Made by a program: the position numbers and the translations under genes. The notes under the pieces were generated by a model. The model did no database searches. It was given only the letters and a program-made list of their open reading frames with translations, and had not been told where the DNA came from. DNA of 64,000 nucleotides, from the NCBI GenBank assembly GCA_021014325.1, contig CM037461.1, positions 5,919,501-5,983,500 of the forward strand, in the 5' to 3' direction. Within the stretch, counting starts at the first letter, position 1; each line of letters starts with the position of its first letter. The DNA comes from Plazaster borealis (lineage: Eukaryota; Echinodermata; Asteroidea; Forcipulatida; Labidiasteridae). Below are positions 22,240 to 34,032 of the stretch, one piece after another.

Positions 22240-23320
22240 TAATGTACGGTGGCACTAATGAAATTAAATGTTATAGTGTCAATTTGTATCCTTATTATTA
22301 TTATACTTGTTTTAATATAATGTACATAAATATATCATCATAAAAACAAACTTAGATGCATTCTTCTTCATTCGTCAAAAAAAAGGGAAGATTGTGGTTT
22401 ATAACTTTAACCCCATTTTAAAAACAATCCTGCTTCGGCCTCGGTATAGACTCCGTCCACCTGCTTTAAGCTCCATACCTTAGAGCAATTAATGCGTCTC
22501 AAGAAATAAACACTTTATTGAGTGTCTTGTAGAGTGCAATTATCACGTTATACATTTTATTTTAAAAGCTACTTTGTTGCTTATGGCCATCGTTACTGGT
22601 ATATTCAAATGGTGCATCGTTGAAGCCGCCTTATAAGACAGGTTTGAGATCAATTTAAAGATCAACTTAAACAAAGTCAGTAAAACAAGATTGACTGCTC
22701 ATAGTTATTTTGTTATTATGTGTTTAGTGAGTATTTGGTCTAAAGTTTGAAGTTTTCTGCCGTGCAATTATGCTGAAAATTGATCGAAAAAACTAGCCCC
22801 TTTTTCAATTTTTGAAATAGTTTTTTTCTTTTATTTTTTGCCGGATGCGGCGCCCTTGCATGTTTGGAACCATCACATTACCTCACAATGCGGACTGGTG
22901 AAGAGTGTCTGTAAGCATTGACCATCTGTCTTAATTGGATCGTTCCCTTTGTTTGTTTAAGTTTAAGCAAATGCGCTGTGGATGGATTCCAAACAAATTC
23001 CAGAGATAAGTTTTTCTTTCATTTTCCGAGGAATCCGGCGATGTTTTTTTAACAATAGTTGGGAGGATTTCAAATAGTCAAAATGGTTCTGAATGGTTTA
23101 TATCAAGGATAACCCAAAAAGTTAATTTATAAAAGCTTTACTTTTAAGTAGTTCAAATATCTTTTTTTCAAAATCATTTCATTCTCACACAAACATGTTT
23201 GTGCGCTTGAAATAAATTATTGCGAGAGCTCAATATAAATTATTGCAAAAACTCGAGAAAATAATGTTAATTTTGTTCAAGTTTATTTTTAATATATTAT
23301 TGTAGTTTTGTGCAAACAGA
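22240..23320. other. Intron without recognised features
   Basis: About 1.1 kb of AT-rich sequence on both strands. I see no exon with splice sites, no RNA gene and no clear repeat family. Confidence 0.5.
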
Positions 23321-23341
23321 GCTATGGTCTTTGTATCATAC

Positions 23342-23650
23342 CATCCACAAAAAAGCGAGATGAGAATTTAATCCAAAGTTCATTTGCCCTAACAAAAATT
23401 AATGTCACGTGATGATGCTGATTAACTTCATCTACCAATGACAATGAATCTGAACTGTTATGCCCCTTTCCAATTGAGATTTGTTGATCATATTCCAAAC
23501 GCGCCTGAGTCAAGTTAACTGTTGTTATAAGTCCTGGACTACTGGTAATCAGCCATACACATGTGAATATGTGTGACCCAGGACTTGAAATAATTAATTC
23601 TATCACGAAGTCATCGGTTAAGTTTGTATACGGCGAGCCGCACAGCATTT
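23342..23650 (-). CDS. Divergent CUB-domain exon with a suspect acceptor
   Basis: Encodes LCGSPYTNL, SPGSHIFTCVWLI, LEYDQQISIGKG and FVRANELWIKFSSRF, a good CUB pattern. The donor G|GTATGA is phase 1. By analogy with the other CUB exons the start should lie 2 nt before ATGCTGTGCGG at 23,648. That gives 309 bp (103 codons, phase 1-1) after the pyrimidine tract CTTTTTTCTTC, but the expected AG reads AA (23,652-23,651). The next upstream AG (at 23,685) gives an incompatible phase: in phase 1 it hits a stop, and only phase 0 stays open. Either the splice site is mutated, the exon is skipped, or the assembly has a base error. Confidence 0.65.
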
Positions 23651-23729
23651 TTGAAGAAAAAAGATTAAACATCAAGATTTCATACTGAAATTACATTTAA
23701 TATTCAATAATGTTAATTTTGGTCGTAAA

Positions 23730-24221
23730 CTACGAAAGCCGGATAGTGCCAAGAGAAAAGAGGTGAAATATGTTTTTCATTAGCGCGAGAATATTTTTTT
23801 TGTACCATTTTTCTGGCGGCCGCCACTTATTATCCGGCGGCCGCCACATAATTATCCGGCGGCCGTCACATAATTATCTGGCGGCCGCCACATATTGTCT
23901 GGCGGCCGCCTCTTAATTTAGTGGTGGCCGCCACCTATTATTCGGCGGCCGCCACTTATTATCCGGGGGCCGCCACATAATTGATCCTTGTACCTCTCCT
24001 CTAACCCCCCCCCCCCAGAATCCTATGACCTGTCCTCTTAAAAACCGCAAAATAAAGAATGTGTTGTGCAGATAATTAAGTAGCGGCCGCCGGATAATTA
24101 AGTGGCGGCCGCCGGATAATTAAGTGGCGGCCGCCGGATAAATGGTACAAAAAAATATTCTTGCGTTAATGAAAAACATATTTCACCTCAATTATCTCCT
24201 GGCACTATCCGGCTTCCGTAG
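23730..24221. mobile_element. 492-bp foldback MITE with GGCGGCCGCC minisatellite
   Basis: Terminal inverted repeats start CTACGAAAGCCGGATAGTGCC on the left; the right end complement is CTACGGAAGCCGGATAGTGCC. Both arms carry a matching AGGTGAAATATGTTTTTCATT segment and are flanked by TAAA (23,726-23,729 and 24,222-24,225). Inside, ~21-23 bp units centred on GGCGGCCGCCAC alternate with AT-rich TAATTATCC, in opposite orientation in the two arms. No coding capacity. Confidence 0.8.
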
Positions 24222-24379
24222 TAAACACTATAAGAACTCTCTATACAATGTTGTGTTTTAACATCTTATTTGAACCGGAAGAGGAATTAAATAAGGTCAT
24301 GAATATGTCAGATTGGTAATAATTTACTTCAAAATGACACAAAGAAAATGAGTTTATCCTTCGTAAAAAATTGAACTTA

Positions 24380-24600
24380 AGCCGTGTTCCCATTGGACTT
24401 ATTTTTGCTAAAGTACCGCGACTTTTCTGTAGAATGACAAAATTAAATCCAATGGGAACGCATGTTAAACTGACCTCCCTGTCAACTTACCGCGACCGTG
24501 ATGTAAAACTAACAGGCCGAACGAGGTCGCGGAAGACTTCCGCTCAGCCATGGTAAGTTATCAGGGCCGATAAAAAGTCCAATGGGAACGCTCCGCGCTG
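24380..24600. promoter_or_regulatory. Harbinger left end: TIR plus subterminal repeats
   Basis: The TIR carries GTTCCCATTGGA, and the inverse TCCAATGGGAAC occurs at 24,448 and 24,578. These spaced, oppositely oriented copies are candidates for binding by the Myb-like protein or transposase. A matching but diverged site lies at 30,440. Confidence 0.55.
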
Positions 24601-24745
24601 TAAACCTACCGCTACCACGGTGTAAAACGCTATGCAAACAACACCACTTCCTGTGTAAACACAGAGGGCGCGCGAAAATGGAAGTATGGTTCCCTGTCTC
24701 GTTTGCACTGACCATCATACCGTATGCAGCGTGTGTACATGTACC

Positions 24746-26574
24746 ATGCAAGACAAAAACAACGCTATTTTCAATCTCGTCCAGTTGCTGCAGTTTCACT
24801 ACTACAATTTGGTAAGAAATATGACAGAATTGATCGATTTTGTGAAGCGTTTAATTGGGCTAGACGAATGTGAAAATGCTGATGAAGGAGCAGGGGAAAT
24901 GATGGTGGATATTCAGTCAGTGCAAATGAGAAGAAGACGTATGCACCGTTTTCGAACGTTGGTGGAGTATCACAACAAAAGACGATCGGAGGCCACCTTG
25001 AATTTCGCCATATTATTGACTGGATTACGTGAGTTTCTTTTTCATTGTGGTATTGCCTAGTGGTTGTTATTGTCGTATATCATTTGATTTCCGTCAGATT
25101 CGATTCAAACATTTGTATATATATAATAGCCTTGTTCAACGACTGTTTTGTGCCGTGCTGGGTACGGTAGTTCAAAGAATTGTATGAACGATTTTGTTTG
25201 CCCAATTAATTTGTGTATGTTTTAATAGTTCTAGTTGAACATGTGAAAAATGAAGGTAATAATGTTGCATCCTGACGCCACTTTTTTTGTTCATCAATTA
25301 TACATGCAATTTGTCAATGTAGGTCAGGCATTGCAAAAATAAAATAATTATTTTTGAATCTGGGACTGACTAATTTAACTTGAGCTATGATTTTTTAGGT
25401 AATCAATGTAAATGTGATTACATTGATGATCGACCTACCCCACGGGAATCTCTTTAAGTTTTAATAACAAGATCTTTTCATGTTCTCATTTTCCTCAGTC
25501 GCTTCCATGTATCCGACAGTGACAGTTTGGAGTCGACAACGAAGTAACCAATGGTGGGATTCAGATGTCATGGTTCAGTTCACAGATGATCAGTGGTCAG
25601 AGAATTTTCGGATGTCAAGAGCTGCATTCCATCTACTTTGTAACCAACTACGCCCTCATCTTGTGCGACAGGTTACAAATCTGAGACAGCCTATAAGCGT
25701 TATGAAGCTGGTAGGCCTCACCCTGTATAGGCTAGGAACAGGCGAATCTTTTCGTACAATTAGTAATTTATTTGGAGTGGGTCGATCAACAGCATGCAAA
25801 GGGTTTTGGCAAGTTTGTCGATGCATTTGTAGGGTGCTGATGTCAAAATATGTAAAGCGCCCGCAAGGAGAGGAGGTATTCCGAATGCTGGAACTATTTG
25901 AGTTGAAGTATGGATTTCCCATGTGTGGCGGGGCTATCGACGGAACACATATACCCATTATTGCCCCAAGGCAATTTCACACTGACTATTTCAACAGGAA
26001 AGGGTGGCACAGCATCCTTTTGCAAGGACTTGTAAATCATGATGGTAAATTTATTGATTTTGATGTTGGCCAACCAGGAAAATGCCATGATGCGTTTGTT
26101 TTTGAGTCATCCAGACTATACAAGAAGCTAACAGAAGGAACATTTTATCCAAATTATAAACGCAGGATTGAGGGACAAGACATCCCAATAGTGATCCTAG
26201 GTGACTCTGCATATGGTCTGACAAATTACCTCATGAAACCATACCCTGAGGGTATTGCAAATAATGCACAAATTAAGTTTAACGCGAGGCTGAGTCGAGC
26301 ACGTATAATTGTTGAACATGCTTTTGGTCGGCTAAAGGGACGATGGAGATGCATTATGAAAAGAAATGACTCTTGTTCTTCAAGCATCCACATTGTGGTG
26401 GCCACATGTGTCATCCTTCACAACATGTGTGAAACCTGGCAAGTTAATGATGATCAAGTAGCAGAGGATGTCCAGGAGCAAATGGAGCAGCCTGATCATG
26501 ATGGCATTGCAGACAACCATGAACATGGTGAAGAGATTCGTCATGCACTAACTCGGCATTTTGCAAACAATTAA
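24746..26574 (+). CDS. Harbinger DDE transposase (2 exons)
   Basis: Predicted exons are 24,746-25,028 and 25,499-26,574. The donor is C|GTGAGT, the acceptor TTCCTCAG, and splicing is in frame, giving about 452 residues. Exon 1 encodes a basic helix-rich N-terminus (MRRRRMHRFRTLVEYHNKRR). Exon 2 has an HTH-like segment FRTISNLFGVGRSTA (about 179-193) and a DDE_Tnp_4 catalytic core: D in GGAIDGTHIPI (~242), D in ILGDSAYGL (~330), E in RIIVEHAFGRLKGRWR (~367). All three are present and no stop interrupts the frame. It catalyses cut-and-paste transposition and, in this superfamily, needs the partner Myb-like protein. It faces that gene tail to tail. The start at 24,746 is the likeliest; an in-frame ATG near 24,821 is the alternative. 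Confidence 0.9.
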
Positions 26575-27885
26575 GGTTGATTCCATCTGTGTACTTTTCA
26601 TGGAATTGCATTCTATATAGTAAATTTTAAGCTGTTTTGGAAGTTAAATTAAAATATAGGAAAGAGTTCCATACACGAACAACATTTGACAGGCTTTGCA
26701 CAAACCCTATGAGACTGCTCTAAAAAATTCAAGTGTTTTCTAAAAGAACATGGTTTAATTTATCACTGTTAAATTCATACAGGAATGTACATGTTTGTAC
26801 ATTGAATCAAATGGCAACTTTATAATTACATGTTCCATACTCGTCGACAAACAAACCCGTTTTTGATAAGGAAAAAATACACATTTAATATTACACATTA
26901 TTTACTTAAAATTTAGTACGAGTTGCAACTTGGGTTTCATACATGTATTATAATGAGCACACAGTCATTTGCTCCCTTTATGAAATGTATGCACCAGTAG
27001 AAATTGTATTCATGTATGCAAGGATACTGCATCCAAAAGTTGTGTTCTTTAAAACAAGTTTAATGGCTTATAAATATATTGCATAGGGTTTTCTTTAAAC
27101 TTTGATATTTCTCTTAACTACCTGACAAGTTCTTAATGGCATTTATAATAGGCAATATAAAAGCAAATAATGTAAGTACAAGAATAAATAGTAAACAAGT
27201 ACAGTGCTTTACATATACATGGCGAAACAAATCTGTTATAAAAGTGTAAGAACAAAATAAAATATAATGCTGTGTGAACCCTGACAAAAACCACATTAAA
27301 CCTAAAAGCATGGTTTCAATGTTATGTAATTAGTTCAAATTTAAATACTGTACGAGTCCATACAATATAATACAAGCTTTGACAAAGAATAAGCCCCCCC
27401 CCTCCCCGAAAAACCCACAAACAATTTCCTTTTTTATGGCCTTGGCACAAAAACAGAAATGTGTTTTCCATGTAAATGGTTGTCTATAAACTTGGATCTT
27501 TGTATAAACTACCTGACAAGTACTTAATGGCTTATATAATTGGCAATATAACAGCACACTTATGGATATGAAGGACAAATAATAAATATTAAAAAAGAAC
27601 AGTGCTTTACATATACATGGCTAAAACTAATATGAAAGTGCATGAAAAAACCCATTAAACCTCATGGTGTCAATGTTATGTAATTAGTTTAAATTTAAAT
27701 ACTGTACGAGAACATACAATATAATCCAAGCTTTAAAAAAATAGCCCCCCCCCTAAAAACCCACAAACAATTTCCTTTTTATGGCCATGCACTAAAACTG
27801 ATATTTTGTGTTTTCATGTAAAGGCTTTGAAATAAGCGTTTGAAAAATAAATAGTTCCTAATGCCCTGGTGGGAAAGGACCAAGT
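26575..27885. other. Harbinger intergenic spacer with internal duplication
   Basis: Spacer between the convergent genes. Sequence from 27,117 (ACCTGACAAGTTCTTAATGG) to about 27,430 is repeated from 27,509 to about 27,790 (shared landmarks: CAGTGCTTTACATATACATGG, TACTGTACGAG, poly-C then AAAACCCACAAACAATTTCC). The offset is about 355-390 bp. Probably carries the 3' UTRs. Confidence 0.7.
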
Positions 27886-30216
27886 TTAAAGGGCCTGGAA
27901 AGAATCATGGTTGTAGTATGGGGGAATGAAACTGCTCGGGTTCTGCTGGGGGTTCTGTCGAGGGATCTGTTGGGGGTTCTGTCGGGGGATCTGTTGGGGG
28001 TTCTGCTGGTAGCTCGGTTGTTGTTGCTTATTGCCAAACATGGTGGCCAGTTGGAGGATCAGGTCATTGGACGCCTTCATTTTTCTCTCCTCGAGATCAA
28101 ATCGTTCCCGTCTCCAACGCTCTTCCCTCTCTTCGCGTTTGTTTTGCTGCTCCTTTTCCCATAGGAATCGCTCCTGTTCCATCTTGAGAAGTGAACTGAC
28201 ACTGTCATCTTGTTCCTTTTGTTTGAAATCTATTAGTTTCCCTACGGCCTTGTCAAGGGCGTCCTCCACCTGCGTTTTCCGGCCTCTTCGTTTTCTGATT
28301 TGTAACCCTGTTGAAAAATGATTAAACAAATCTGAATAATGTGCACAAATTATTAAGAAATTTATGGAGCTGGTATGACTCTCAGTTTAGTGTCAAACTT
28401 TTTTCCAGCTAAAAAGGTGATTATTTCTTTTGAGTAATTTCAAATGTGCATGAAGGCAATTCTCGTTAATAATGTGCAACATTTATGTCAAACAGAATCC
28501 ATCAGTTCTTGACATTTTTATATGATTCTTCAAAATGTTCAGTCTGGTTTTAAAGTCGGCAAATTTGTTACAAACAATGATTTGTCAATTTAAGGAATCA
28601 GCATATTTTTTACCTGATGTACCCGGCTTATTAGAATCTTTGGTTGTCTGATCCTTCTCCTTTACCACGCTGTCCAGAGATGCTCCACTGGTGTTGGCAG
28701 CATCGTCCTCTGCATCAACCATGTCAACATCAGAGTCATCTTAAGGTTATGATACAAAAAGCAATTGTAAAATACATCTTAACAAAATTTTCTTGATGCA
28801 TTATCTCAGGCTATAAAAACAAATGTAAATGCCAAACCAAATGTTAATGACGAAACAAATTTGTAAAAGGGTTGCGCAAATCTCTTTCCCCATTTGAAAG
28901 CCCAAAATATGATGATTGCATGACTCTCTGAAATGACCGTGCATCTTGATAGTAGTCGAATCTCTTTAAGAGTTCATTGGGACTTTTTATTAACCTTGTT
29001 ACAACATCAGGAGCCTTTTGTAGTATCGGGTTATGAAAATGGGGAAAAATGAATTGGGACCCGCAATTTTTTCTTGCAGGTAGAATTTTGTATTCACGGT
29101 ATTCTTATTATCGAAGTCCAGCGTTAATAATCAGTCCCTGGTCTAAAGCTTGCATTGTTAAGTTGCCAAACCATTTGTGTGCACACACAAACGAAAACAA
29201 AATCATGTATGGAGGAAACCCAACTTACCTTCCTGACCGAGTTCAGTTGATGGGGATTGAGGTGACAAGGGCTCAGTAGGATGTTCAGTCCATGCCTCTA
29301 GCCCATCAGCATCATCTCCAGAACCGGCATCCATATGGTGATGCGACTTGCAATTATTCATTGGACGTTTTCCTGGAGAGAACAAAATTAATATCTCCTT
29401 TAGATAGAAAACAAATCAGTCACATGTCTTAAAAAAGTAAACCACCCAACTGTGAACACCCCCCAACTGTGAACCCCCCCCCTTGAAAAAGAGGACGACT
29501 CATTTAAAACAAAACAATAAATTACTTTCCTTGATTTGAACCTGCCCCACACAAAAAATAATCACAGGGGGTAGGGGGCCTAATCATATTATTATAATAA
29601 AATAACAAAATGAAATAATTTTGGGACAGACATTGAGACAATACAATGTACACAAATTAGGCAATTTTGTTCAGTACATGAAATCAAAGAGAAAAGTGAA
29701 AGAAGCCGGCATGGCACTAAAATAAATGGATAACAAAGCAATTAAAAATATTGCATTTACAAGGATGTCAACGAATTTCCATGTCAACGATGTTTAAATT
29801 CAACACACGGTCTCGAAGCTAGATCAGAACTTACCGATGATCTGGTTGATCTCCTCGTAGTAGGGCGACGTTAATCGGCCTCGCCCAGAGGTGTTGTTAA
29901 CTTTTTTGGCTTCTCTATATTTTCTACGGAGGTAGTCCATTCGGTCCTTTAAGGACTCCCATGTTGTGTACAGGGAGTCCGGGAACTTGGCCGAAAACTG
30001 GGCCAGAATTGATGCCCACACACGCGAGTTGTAAATCATTCCCTCGAATCCGGCTTGGTGTTCCTCTGACCCCCAGATCGCAATCAAACCTACAGTCTCA
30101 GCATGACCCCAATTCTTTTTCCTTTTTCCCTCACTAGACCCACTAGCTGTCTTAGATTTTCTCTTTCTCGGGGCTTTCGTTGACGGCGGAGCATTTGGGG
30201 CAGAACAAGAAGCCAT
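27886..30216 (-). CDS. Harbinger Myb/SANT-like DNA-binding protein (4 exons)
   Basis: Predicted exons in coding order are 30,216-29,835, 29,372-29,229, 28,739-28,614 and 28,307-27,886. All junctions are phase 1 with GT-AG (donors GTAAGT, GTAAGT, GTAAAA), giving about 357 residues. The N-terminus is basic (PRKRKSK). Residues ~34-125 form a trihelix/Myb-SANT-like domain (NWGHAETVGLIAIWGSEEH, VWASILAQF, TWESLKDRMDYLRRKYREAK, SPYYEEINQIIG). Exons 2-3 are acidic linkers. Exon 4 has a charged coiled coil (KREEREERWRRERFDLEERK) and a Q/N/P-rich repeat tail. In this superfamily the protein binds element ends and helps bring the transposase to the nucleus. All exons are open, so the element could be autonomous. 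Confidence 0.85.
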
Positions 30217-30535
30217 TTTCAAGTTGATGTTGTTGTAGGAATGTGTACAATTAATACTACTGACTAGCGTGTGTAAAAATAATATAGCGTCGCGTCGTGT
30301 CGTCAATATAGCGCGCGAAAACTACGTCAGAGACACGTCGTATCCTGCTAAGGTCAAAGGTGACTGTGCACAGCGCCCCCGATGTGTGACATTTGCCAGT
30401 CTTGGAGAGCGAGTTAACTGTTCCGTCGCGGAATTTAAGTCCAGGTGGGAACGCACGGTAGAACTACACCTAATCCAGTCACGGTAACTTTCCGTGTGGC
30501 CGCGGAAGAAAAAGTCCAATGGGAACACGGCTTTA

Positions 30536-31928
30536 GCCATTTTAAAATCCGTCGCTAGGGGCGCTCTTACACACAATGACTTAATCAAACATACATTCTG
30601 GAAGAGTAGGCCTACACCATACTTATGATTACATACACAGAAACCACATGTAAATTCCGAATCATACTCTAAACCTCTGACAGTGTTTTGTCATTTCAAC
30701 TTCCTGTTTGGACCAGAAGGAAATATCAAAATTGTGTCATGTTGGTAAAAGAATATGTATACATTTATGTTATACGTTAATCACATTGGGATAAATATTA
30801 CAAGTTGCTCCAGCTTTAAATCACAATTAGTTAAAACATTATTAAGGTCCCCATGATGTTATTATATACACAGTTATATACTTTGTGTCATTTTGAAGTA
30901 AATTATATAAACACAAAGCTACGATCCACAAAACAGTACAAAGATTTATAAATTCATGTCATGTGGTTCAGGAGATATGCATTTTTGTATAAAAATGTAT
31001 AATTTCGTGTGAGGAGTTGTTCTTTTATTGGAGCATTAGTTATTGTTATTGTTGTTGTTACTATCTGTATTGTACTAAAGTTATTCTCTCTCAACTAAGC
31101 ATGCATGGTGGAGCCCTTTGAAGTTTAGTGACCCCCCCCCCCCTACGCTCCTCACCGCCTCCACAATCTTCATCAGGTGAGGATGCGAAAATTGTTATGG
31201 TGCAGTATCAGAACTGTCTTGGTGTGTTAAATGGGGAGACCCCTTTTATAAGTCAGTTTGATTAAGGTGCAATTTGTTGAATTTTTGGTGAACAATCCAT
31301 TCACAAAGTAGTCTATACATATAGATAGAGGGCCTCTAGAACCCAGGAAACACCTTCAAAAAATTCACCGTTATGTGGTGGTACTGCTTTGTACAGTACG
31401 TTTGAATAGCGTGCAATAAACCTTAAAAGCCCTTGTACCAGTCAACATAAACATTACATTATATTTGTATGGCCAATTCACAGCATGGACAACTGTGGAC
31501 CATGCAGCTGGCTTGACAGGATGATTGATTGCCTCACAAGTCCTTGTGAGAGGGCCTCACTAAATCACATTAAGAAAAACATTGTTGGTATGTTAAGCTC
31601 ACTTGGGGAATAAACAGCTCAATGCACCAGCTTTGAAATTCTGCCGGGTAAAACATTTAGGTTTATAATAATTAATACAATAACACAAAGGAACCTAATA
31701 TTTTAAGGGAGCCCCACGTGACAAATATGTCACATTTAGAAAAATTACAAACAAATATAAAAATGTGGAAAAAATAAGTCTAACGCCCAATAGACCTTTT
31801 TTGTTGATAAACAAACCGCGCTGGTTGGCATGGACGGCCGAATCTTAGCAAAACATTCAATCGTGTTAACAAATGTTGTGTCCAAATTCAACATTTCTGT
31901 AAACTTTCAATCAACCGAAAATACATAC
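30536..31928. other. Intron of the CUB/LDLa gene, repeats only
   Basis: AT-rich. It holds a degenerate copy of the cross-genome repeat (CTTCCTGTTTGGACCAGAAGG near 30,701) and a segment CAGGATGATTGATTGCCT (31,518) that recurs at 34,576. No exon seen. Confidence 0.45.
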
Positions 31929-32159
31929 CATGATTGGTTGCTTTGTTTCCAACAAATTCAACTCTATTTTTGAATATTTGTGTAACATTATTACAAACTG
32001 TGGCTATCTGATTATGCTTTGCATTTATGGCTTTCCATAGTTTTCCAACCTCGGTTGGCAAAAACTCGGGCTGTGACGTTGCAAAAGAAAGGTCTATAAG
32101 CCCTACTGTTACGTCCATGTAACATAAATAGCGACCTCTGTCGCCATACCGCTTCACCT
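31929..32159 (-). CDS. Possible exon of unknown function
   Basis: An open segment of 231 bp (77 codons) with a good donor G|GTATGT and a weak acceptor GTAATAG, phase 1-1 like the other exons. The predicted peptide includes RGRYLCYMDVTVGLIDLSF and KLWKAINAKHNQIATVC. I recognise no domain. Its position between the signal-peptide exon and the CUB exon and its matching phase are the only reasons to include it. It could be chance or an old repeat. Confidence 0.35.
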
Positions 32160-33024
32160 CTATTACAACAATCACCCCCATTATTTTATAGTAAAAAAAC
32201 CTTGGGCTCCCCAGGGGTTTACTTAATCGCAAATACATTTGAAAGAATGAACAAACTAGGCCGAGGTCATTATTGCTTTTATCTCAGACGTTTTGGACAT
32301 TATCAGTTGTTCAACCACAATCACATTTCCATATTGTTTCAGCCTCGTCCACGAACTGTTTCGAGCAAAAAGGGTCAAGGACAACGAGTTTCTTGTCTTC
32401 CGTAGCACAGTGGCTGTTTGGGGATCTCGCTCGTCAGATATTTCGATTTGCTGTGTAACTGCCTCTAAATCATTGTGAAGTCATTGTAATCCAGTTTTAG
32501 TTCTTTGTTAAATCTGATAATATTAAAACTTTTTGGTAATTTGTATTCGTAAATAGTTTGGACAGGTTTTTTTCTGTAACATGCACTTTTCAGTGTGTAA
32601 TAGTTCTTGAACATAGAGGAAGACAAAAAAAATTGTAAGATTAACTCGAATTCTGATTTATTCTGCCTGTCAACTATCTCTAGATTCCGATACATCAGCG
32701 CCATGTTTACGACCTCGACCAAACTCTGGAGGGCGCTATATCATTTAAAAATGCAAATATGACTATTCTCCTGGTTATCTCACAGTGTGACTTTGATTGT
32801 GATTGGGAGAATAGCCCTTTGTCTCAGCCAATACCAATTCAATTTGTAGTTCTGGTGTCAATTCCAAATGTTCCAGTTCTACTTCCTGTTCCATTTCCAG
32901 TTCTTTTTCCTGCAGTTTAAAATTTAGCTGCAGTTACATTGTTCGTCTTGTTACAGTCTTAGTTTGCTGTTCTTTTTTTTCTCTCAACCTCTCCCCCCTC
33001 TCTCTCTATATGTCTCCCCTTCTC

Positions 33025-33062
33025 TCATCTTCTTCTTATTCTTATTCTTATTCTTATTCTCT
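33025..33062. repeat. (TTCTTA)n microsatellite
   Basis: TTCTTCTTATTCTTATTCTTA run of 6-bp units in an intron. Confidence 0.8.
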
Positions 33063-33209
33063 GTTCTGTATTTGCTTCATTAATGTCACGTATTAATTTA
33101 GTGAAAATGCAAGTGGCTTCTTTTGTTCTAAAATAAGGCTTCAAGGGGAACAAGCAAAACATTGATATGCATTTCAAGAGGAAAGTGTAAATTTGAAACA
33201 ATAACTTAC

Positions 33210-33279
33210 GTGAGTTGGCCAGATGAGAAGTAGCGCCCCATACTAGAAGAATGCAAATAAAAGACGCCGCTCCGTCCAT
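33210..33279 (-). CDS. Signal-peptide first exon of the CUB/LDLa gene
   Basis: ATG at 33,279 (minus) encodes a short N-terminus with a hydrophobic core ASFICILLVWGA followed by TSHLANS, a good secretory signal peptide. A strong donor CTCAC|GTAAGT leaves phase 1, compatible with the downstream exons. It points the gene product to the secretory pathway. Linkage to the CUB/LDLa exons is inferred from strand, phase and secretory character. Confidence 0.6.
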
Positions 33280-34032
33280 GCTGTCCAACGTCACTCAGTA
33301 ATAACACATTTGTGAAAAGGTACGCTGGGCTGTAACATAGAACAGTTAATCTCATTGGACACACGCAACATGAATTGGTGAAGTGTTCCCGTGGTCAATC
33401 TTGCTGGTTTAAAATCGTTGCAGGGTAAGAGGGGATGGACACAATCCCAAAAAATCGTATACTTAGTGCAGATTCAAGGTTCAGATTCAAGATAGGCCGT
33501 GTCCGAATTGATGACTTCGACAGCACGGCTATGGCCGGAAAATAAGGAAAATTCTGCAGCATGCACCATCTTACCCCCCCCCGATTGTCAAACGCATTTG
33601 ACTGAACGGTTTATTTAAATTTTTATTAAAGAAGCACTATGGAAGTCAAACACTACTTACAGTTAGGACGATCATTAATGTTTGAATGGCGATATATGAT
33701 TTCTATGAAGTAATTTGCAGCCAAAGGCTGAATTGCGGACAAATTACAAAGAGTTTTAAAAAAACAATCAGAAATCAACCTAATTACAACCAAATTAAAA
33801 CCTCATTGCAGATCACAAGAATTAATCACAACTACAACCAAAACCATAATATTAACACAATTTAAAACTGAAAAGAATTCGAAAATTGGCTGTGTAGTTC
33901 TTGAGATATGGTCCCACTTCCAGTTGACCCGGAATAAAGGTCAACATTGAGTCACGGTAGCCCAAGTTCAATCTTCAATGCTTAACTCTGCGCTGCAGTA
34001 TCAAGGTCATACTAACGTGGTCCCCTCATGGT

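Larger units (their letters stand above)
24380..30532. mobile_element. Complete PIF/Harbinger DNA transposon
   Basis: 6,153-bp element. Its 21-bp termini beginning AGCCGTGTTCCCATTGG are perfect inverted repeats (24,380-24,400 and 30,512-30,532). The target duplication is TTA (24,377-24,379 and 30,533-30,535), as expected for PIF/Harbinger. Extra copies of the TIR core TCCAATGGGAAC lie inside the left end (24,448 and 24,578), and a variant TCCAGGTGGGAAC lies near the right end (30,440). It carries two convergent, apparently intact multi-exon genes. It is inserted in an intron of the CUB/LDLa gene. Confidence 0.92.

Noticed and set aside
32465..32722. 85-residue minus ORF as an exon
   Set aside because: No convincing splice sites, no domain, and phase not testable.
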